This document shows, piece by piece, positions 61,201 to 64,000 of a stretch of 64,000 nt of DNA. The notes under the pieces were generated by a model, which had not been told where the DNA came from, made no database searches, and saw nothing but the letters and a program-made list of their open reading frames with translations. The DNA lies in contig NC_080698.1 in assembly GCF_030445035.2 (NCBI RefSeq), forward strand, positions 27,559,294-27,623,293, read 5' to 3'. Every line of letters starts with the position of its first letter. Positions within the stretch are counted from its first letter, which is position 1. Origin of the DNA: Dasypus novemcinctus. Taxonomy: Eukaryota; Chordata; Mammalia; Cingulata; Dasypodidae. The position numbers were made by a program, and so were the translations under genes.

Positions 61201-62498
61201 CAGGAAGCTCATTTTCAGGAGCTCTACAAATAGTTCAATGGTGAGGGACTGGGTCCTGATGAACAATCTGCTGCCTAGACAGTGGGAGCTGTGTACAGCC
61301 TCAGATTCTACAGAGAAGGCCCCATAAGACATTTGAAACATGGAAACACCATGTGTTTTGGACTGGGCCCAAGAGAAGCTGACTGAGATAAGCCTGCTTG
61401 TCTTACCTGGTGACGGAGGTGGTTGCATAGAAGGAAGCCACTCGCATCTTGACTCCAGCAGGCACACTGGCTATTGCTATGGCCAAAAAGTAGGACAGAG
61501 AATTGGACCACAGGGGCCCCCACAGTGCTAGGTGAGCTCCTGTCACAGCAGGGATCCCAAGGTTCAGAGGTCAGACTTGTGAGACCCAAAGCAGTAATGA
61601 CCTTAGGAATCACACCTGCCCAAGTCTGGTCTGGGACTCCCATTTCAACTTCTTGGAGCAAAAAGCAAATCCAAATTCATCTCATTCTTTGACTACATCT
61701 TCCTGACCATGAGGTTTCATCATTCCTTTCTGAGCTAGCATGTGTGTGTTTTCAGCTGTTCAGCATTTTCTGTTCTCTTGGTCAATATGATGGCAAGAGC
61801 TACATTCCAACAATCAGAAGGGAAAAAGAATTTAAAGCTACAAGCATAGACTTAAGTGGTTCAGAGAAATAGCAAGTTTGCAAGTCAACATCAAGGAATT
61901 CTTTTTTTTCTTTTACTATAGCAACTGTTCTCCTGAGACTTGCTCTTCCTGTATTTAACCTTTTATTCTTGGGGTTGGAAAGAAACACACAGTAAAACCC
62001 CAGCCTCTTACACTGAGTAAATTTACAGCTAAATCCGGGCACCAGAGCCCTCTTGAAACAACAGAACTATCTTCCTGTAACTGATTATTCCGATTTGTAA
62101 TTGGACCAACTCATACTCCCTTCTGATTAAATGCATGTACTCTAAGAACCACATAATGAGGTGACTGTACAGTAAATACTACGTGTGGTTTCAGTGGGAA
62201 ATAAATTGTATCCAGAGGCTGATTTGGAACATGGGTTGGGGCTTACTCTGATCACAGGAATTACTCCCATAATGAAGAGTTCCTCCTGGCCTCCTTGCCC
62301 ATCATGAAAAACAAAATCACAAAGACAGTCTTACCACACACGAAACTCTCCGGCGGCACAGAGAAAATGCTCTGGCCCTTCAGTGATTCTGGGTGGGCAC
62401 AGGTGGCTGTCACGAAAGCTTGCAGCATCCTCCCCATTAACCATGGGGGCAACCATTTCAGCTGGCAGTCACAGAGGAAGCTATCACTGCTGATTTGT
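52033..62498 (-). CDS. LRIG1: LRIG1, leucine-rich repeats and immunoglobulin-like domains protein 1 (C-terminal ~666 residues, eight exons)
   Basis: Exons on the - strand, in transcript order: 62498-62335, 56931-56611, 55334-55053, 54733-54314, 53775-53650, 53021-52875, 52681-52397 and 52289-52033 (stop). Together they encode about 666 of the roughly 1,090 residues usual for LRIG1. The signal peptide and leucine-rich repeats are encoded beyond the right edge. Domain order: LRR C-terminal cysteine cap, three Ig domains each with its Cys/Trp/Cys pattern, a single transmembrane helix ([20 protein letters not shown]), a basic stop-transfer QTRKK, and a cytoplasmic tail ending [18 protein letters not shown]. 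The known role is a plasma-membrane inhibitor of EGFR/ErbB, MET and RET signalling and a marker of epithelial stem cells. Phases match at all seven visible introns and no stop interrupts the frame. LRIG2 and LRIG3 have different tails. Confidence 0.97.
52397..52681 (-). CDS. LRIG1: LRIG1 exon: cytoplasmic tail, serine-rich part
   Basis: The acceptor is gtcttccag and the donor is AAAG|gtaaaa. It encodes [18 protein letters not shown], a hydrophilic low-complexity stretch, and then [18 protein letters not shown]. The [13 protein letters not shown] block looks like the conserved core. The length is 285 nt, phase 1/1. Confidence 0.94.
52875..53021 (-). CDS. LRIG1: LRIG1 exon: cytoplasmic tail, middle part
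   Basis: The acceptor is tctattgcag and the donor is ATAG|gtacga. It encodes [17 protein letters not shown], then [17 protein letters not shown] and ends GTPGPHKI. A reading frame continues into the upstream intron as far as 53097, but the acceptor at 53022-53023 joins in frame to the previous exon's NG and matches the recalled protein, so I start there. The length is 147 nt, phase 1/1. Confidence 0.94.
   Translation of the reverse strand: MFVQEMQASFKRLTLIASHASSQNSVLDIIKSHGKRRRELMGHPVHIR
53650..53775 (-). CDS. LRIG1: LRIG1 exon: cytoplasmic tail, membrane-proximal part
   Basis: The acceptor is cttgcag and the donor is AACG|gtaagg. It encodes [16 protein letters not shown], then [14 protein letters not shown] and [18 protein letters not shown] is a segment shared by the LRIG family just inside the membrane. 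The length is 126 nt, phase 1/1. Confidence 0.95.
54042..54118 (+). repeat. DAS-SINE monomer remnant in an LRIG1 intron
   Basis: The text agtggagcaggtggagctc, gtggttgagcacctgcttt and caggttcaagtgc is a tRNA-like head without a clear tail. It is antisense to LRIG1. Confidence 0.65.
54314..54733 (-). CDS. LRIG1: LRIG1 exon: third Ig-like domain, transmembrane helix and juxtamembrane segment
   Basis: The acceptor is ttgcttgcag and the donor is ACAG|gtcagg. It encodes [18 protein letters not shown], an Ig domain with Cys (ALQCKATG), Trp (ITWLKGD) and Cys ([10 protein letters not shown]), a short membrane-proximal stalk (SPGCRKDG), the membrane span [20 protein letters not shown] followed by CIIY, and basic residues QTRKKSEEY. 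The length is 420 nt, phase 1/1. The stalk cysteine is retained. Confidence 0.97.
55053..55334 (-). CDS. LRIG1: LRIG1 exon: second Ig-like domain
   Basis: The acceptor is gttttgtag and the donor is TTAG|gttcga. It encodes [16 protein letters not shown], then the first Ig Cys (ARLECAATG), Trp ([13 protein letters not shown]) and second Cys ([15 protein letters not shown]). The length is 282 nt, phase 1/1. The donor matches the consensus less well (gttcga) than its neighbours. Confidence 0.96.
56611..56931 (-). CDS. LRIG1: LRIG1 exon: first Ig-like domain
   Basis: The acceptor is cttcttcccccag and the donor is AATG|gtacgg. The exon encodes [18 protein letters not shown] and onward, with the Ig core Cys (IRFTCSAAS), Trp (FAWKKD) and second Cys in the D-x-G-x-Y-x-C-like stretch ([12 protein letters not shown]). 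The length is 321 nt, phase 1/1, so one exon carries one Ig domain. The track of five serines (AASSSSSPM) is a natural part of the domain. Confidence 0.96.
57560..57971 (-). repeat. Chimeric DAS-SINE in an LRIG1 intron (same sense as LRIG1)
   Basis: The tail is at the left (poly-T, tttatttatatttatt) and the head at the right (aggaagcggatttggctca on the - strand). A diverged duplication (tctgtagtgg / tctgtggtg) flanks it. It contains a GT run at 57717-57730. Confidence 0.88.
59281..59690 (+). repeat. Chimeric DAS-SINE in an LRIG1 intron
   Basis: The head is gagggaagtggatctggctc, the B-box region gggttcaaacccaggg, and the end domain carries the G run at 59642-59665 before aataaatctttaaaa. It interrupts the HAL1-like element. 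Confidence 0.88.
60645..60915 (-). repeat. Antisense LINE-1 3' fragment
   Basis: The phrases tttgagctgtttccattttt, ttatgaataatgctactat and attgctgggtcacatggta are typical antisense L1 3' text. Confidence 0.75.
62335..62498 (-). CDS. LRIG1: LRIG1 exon: LRR C-terminal capping domain
   Basis: The acceptor on the - strand is ttctttcag and the donor is TGTG|gtaaga. After completing a split codon it reads [18 protein letters not shown], continues through CAHPESLKG and ends at SFVC. The four cysteines (C-x-C, then C and C) are the disulfide pattern of an LRRCT cap closing a leucine-rich-repeat solenoid. The exon is 164 nt and starts in phase 2, unlike the phase 1/1 exons after it. No upstream LRR exon is visible in the remaining 1.5 kb. 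Confidence 0.95.
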
Positions 62499-64000
62499 CT
62501 GAAAGAAAAACAAATTGGAGGCTTGAGGTATAACTGCAAAGAAGGGATATTCCCTCACACACAGAGCCTCTAATTAACTTGTGACATTAACACCGGCAAG
62601 CTAGAATAGAGGAATGATTTCTCACACAGTTCCTACCTGATGACCCAAAGCAACACGTATTGTCTGCGTGGGGGTTTTGTTGAAATGCAGCTAAGCTAAC
62701 TCCCAGGTGATGGCTTGGACCGAGCTCCCAGGGGAGACAGATACTGGCTGGTCTGTGAGTAGCAAGAACCTGGAATGTGCCCATGTTCTAAGGCAAGCAC
62801 TGCTCTTCAGTGACCCTGAGAATGCCCTCTACCCTTTCCAGGAGTCCAGAACATCCGGTTGTGAGCTGGCACTCTTCCCTCTTTGGCCATCCCCACTTTC
62901 CTGGTCAGCTAAGTAGAGCTCCCAAACTCTAGCTGAGACTTGGATCTAAATTCTGAGCTGAGTTATGAAAAGGACTCCTTTACTATATGGCTGTTATTTT
63001 TTGCTTTGGCAAAGTTGTGTACCTCCTTCCACAAGTAAACCTCACCGGCGTGTCCCTCTTGTTTGTGTGGTTATAAGGATAAACGGCCACCAGCATTTTT
63101 CAGGAGGCCAGCAGAATTTGGCTCTGCTCCCTAAACAGTGCTTGTTAGTTAACTGCCACTGCCCAGGGAGCATGAGAATGCACAACTTTGGTTTTGTGAG
63201 GCTCCAACCAAAACAGAGAATATTTTCTTTTTCATTTCTCAGCAACTGAGGATAAGCTTTTTAAACAGAAATCGAAATCACCATCTCAGTGAACATTCTT
63301 TCCTGAGTAGTCACTCAAAGATAGGTCAACCAGACAGTCCAGTTACCCTGTTCCTGGAAGATTTCAAGGCTGTGAGAATGATGGCTGACCCATGGTGAGG
63401 AACAAGACCGAGAACGAACACATACAGGCCTGTCCATAGTAAACTGTCTGGGTATACAGTACAAAAAGGGGGAGCAAGTAAGCTTAGGAATTCCAGAAAC
63501 GTCCACCGCCTCCTTCTCCACCCACCATTTTCCTCAGATGTCAATAAGGCAACCAAATGGACTAGTATTTTTGTTTTCTTTGTTTCACTCTGGCCTTCTA
63601 ATGAACAAAGAAATAGTCAAACTAGGAAAAAACAAGGAATGAAGATTAAGCCAGATAATCCAAGGCAGACTAAGGGAAGTAAAATCTATGCTTCCCCCCT
63701 TTTCCTTATCACTCCCAGATTAGGTATCTTATTAAAACAATGTTGGAAAGCGTTTCTTCAAAAACTGAAATAATCTATCTTAAAACCCTTATATGGGAAT
63801 GCTTGCCGATATTAAGATCTTAAAATCATTATCAGATTTTGCATTTTTACTAGGTAGGCAAGTAGCTCTTTGCTTAGAGACATCTGGAGGGCTGTCCTGT
63901 CAAGGAGTTATTTTACATAGAGGAAGGGTGATGCTCACTTCAAATGATGGGTGCTTCCTAGGAAGGCGGTCTGTATTATGGCTCAACAGGCTGCCACCAG
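62499..64000 (-). other. LRIG1: LRIG1 intron (partial, runs off the window)
   Basis: This is upstream of the LRRCT exon. I looked on the - strand for a leucine-rich-repeat exon (L-x-x-L-x-L-x-x-N) and saw none. No repeat family is obvious either. Confidence 0.7.

Larger units (their letters stand above)
56932..62334 (-). other. LRIG1: LRIG1 intron, 5.4 kb
   Basis: It is bounded on the - strand by gtaaga and cccccag. The part up to about 60640 is a HAL1-like element with two SINE insertions, followed by an antisense L1 fragment to about 60915. I could not assign 60920-62334; it has moderate GC content and no clear repeat signature. Confidence 0.85.

Noticed and set aside
61124..61692. Overlapping open frames on both strands, possible pseudogene
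   Set aside because: I recognise no protein similarity and the frames are short; the region is kept as unassigned intron.
1..64000. CRISPR arrays, operons, phage or other prokaryotic systems
   Set aside because: No regularly spaced repeats, no compact gene clusters and no ribosome binding sites; the DNA is plainly vertebrate.
62499..64000. An upstream LRIG1 leucine-rich-repeat exon at the right edge
   Set aside because: I scanned the - strand frames and found no L-x-x-L-x-L-x-x-N pattern flanked by splice sites.

Overview
The window is mammalian nuclear DNA: split genes with GT/AG introns and a dense load of interspersed repeats. About a dozen copies of a tRNA-derived SINE, with a tRNA-like head fused to a roughly 180-nt domain, match what I know as the DAS-SINE family of the nine-banded armadillo (Dasypus novemcinctus, Xenarthra). 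The monomer and dimer forms of that family are here too. The LINE-1 fragments also look xenarthran. I therefore read the source as an armadillo, most likely Dasypus. This rests on repeat recognition, not on a database search.

Two protein-coding genes are present, arranged tail to tail. On the + strand, five exons between 21809 and 49594 encode the last 123 residues of SLC25A26, the mitochondrial S-adenosylmethionine carrier; its first exons lie left of the window, so bases 1-21808 are most simply one of its introns. On the - strand, eight exons between 62498 and 52033 encode the C-terminal two thirds of LRIG1 (about 666 residues): LRR C-terminal cap, three Ig domains, one membrane span and the cytoplasmic tail. 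The LRR repeats lie beyond the right edge. All splice junctions used are GT/AG and all exon phases agree. The two 3' ends converge across roughly 0.7 kb at 49.9-50.6 kb.

Layout: 1-21.8 kb, SLC25A26 intron filled with LINE-1 (a 5-kb antisense copy at 2.9-8.1 kb and a nested cluster at 11.2-15.0 kb), two related antisense LTRs (16.1 and 19.4 kb) and a pyrimidine-rich tract (20.2 kb). 21.8-49.6 kb, SLC25A26 exons separated by introns of 16.3, 6.7, 1.0 and 3.3 kb with SINEs, MIR, L2 and L1 pieces. 49.6-50.6 kb, convergent 3' ends. 50.6-52.0 kb, probable LRIG1 3' UTR. 52.0-62.5 kb, LRIG1 exons, the largest visible intron (5.4 kb) carrying a HAL1-like element with two SINE insertions. 62.5-64 kb, LRIG1 intron.

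The genes act in unrelated places: SLC25A26 brings methyl donor into the mitochondrial matrix, while LRIG1 sits in the plasma membrane and restrains ErbB-type receptor signalling. I found no bacterial-type system, CRISPR array, RNA gene or novel protein-coding locus. The interest lies in exon architecture, in the layered insertion history of the SINEs, and in a few DNA-structure candidates.
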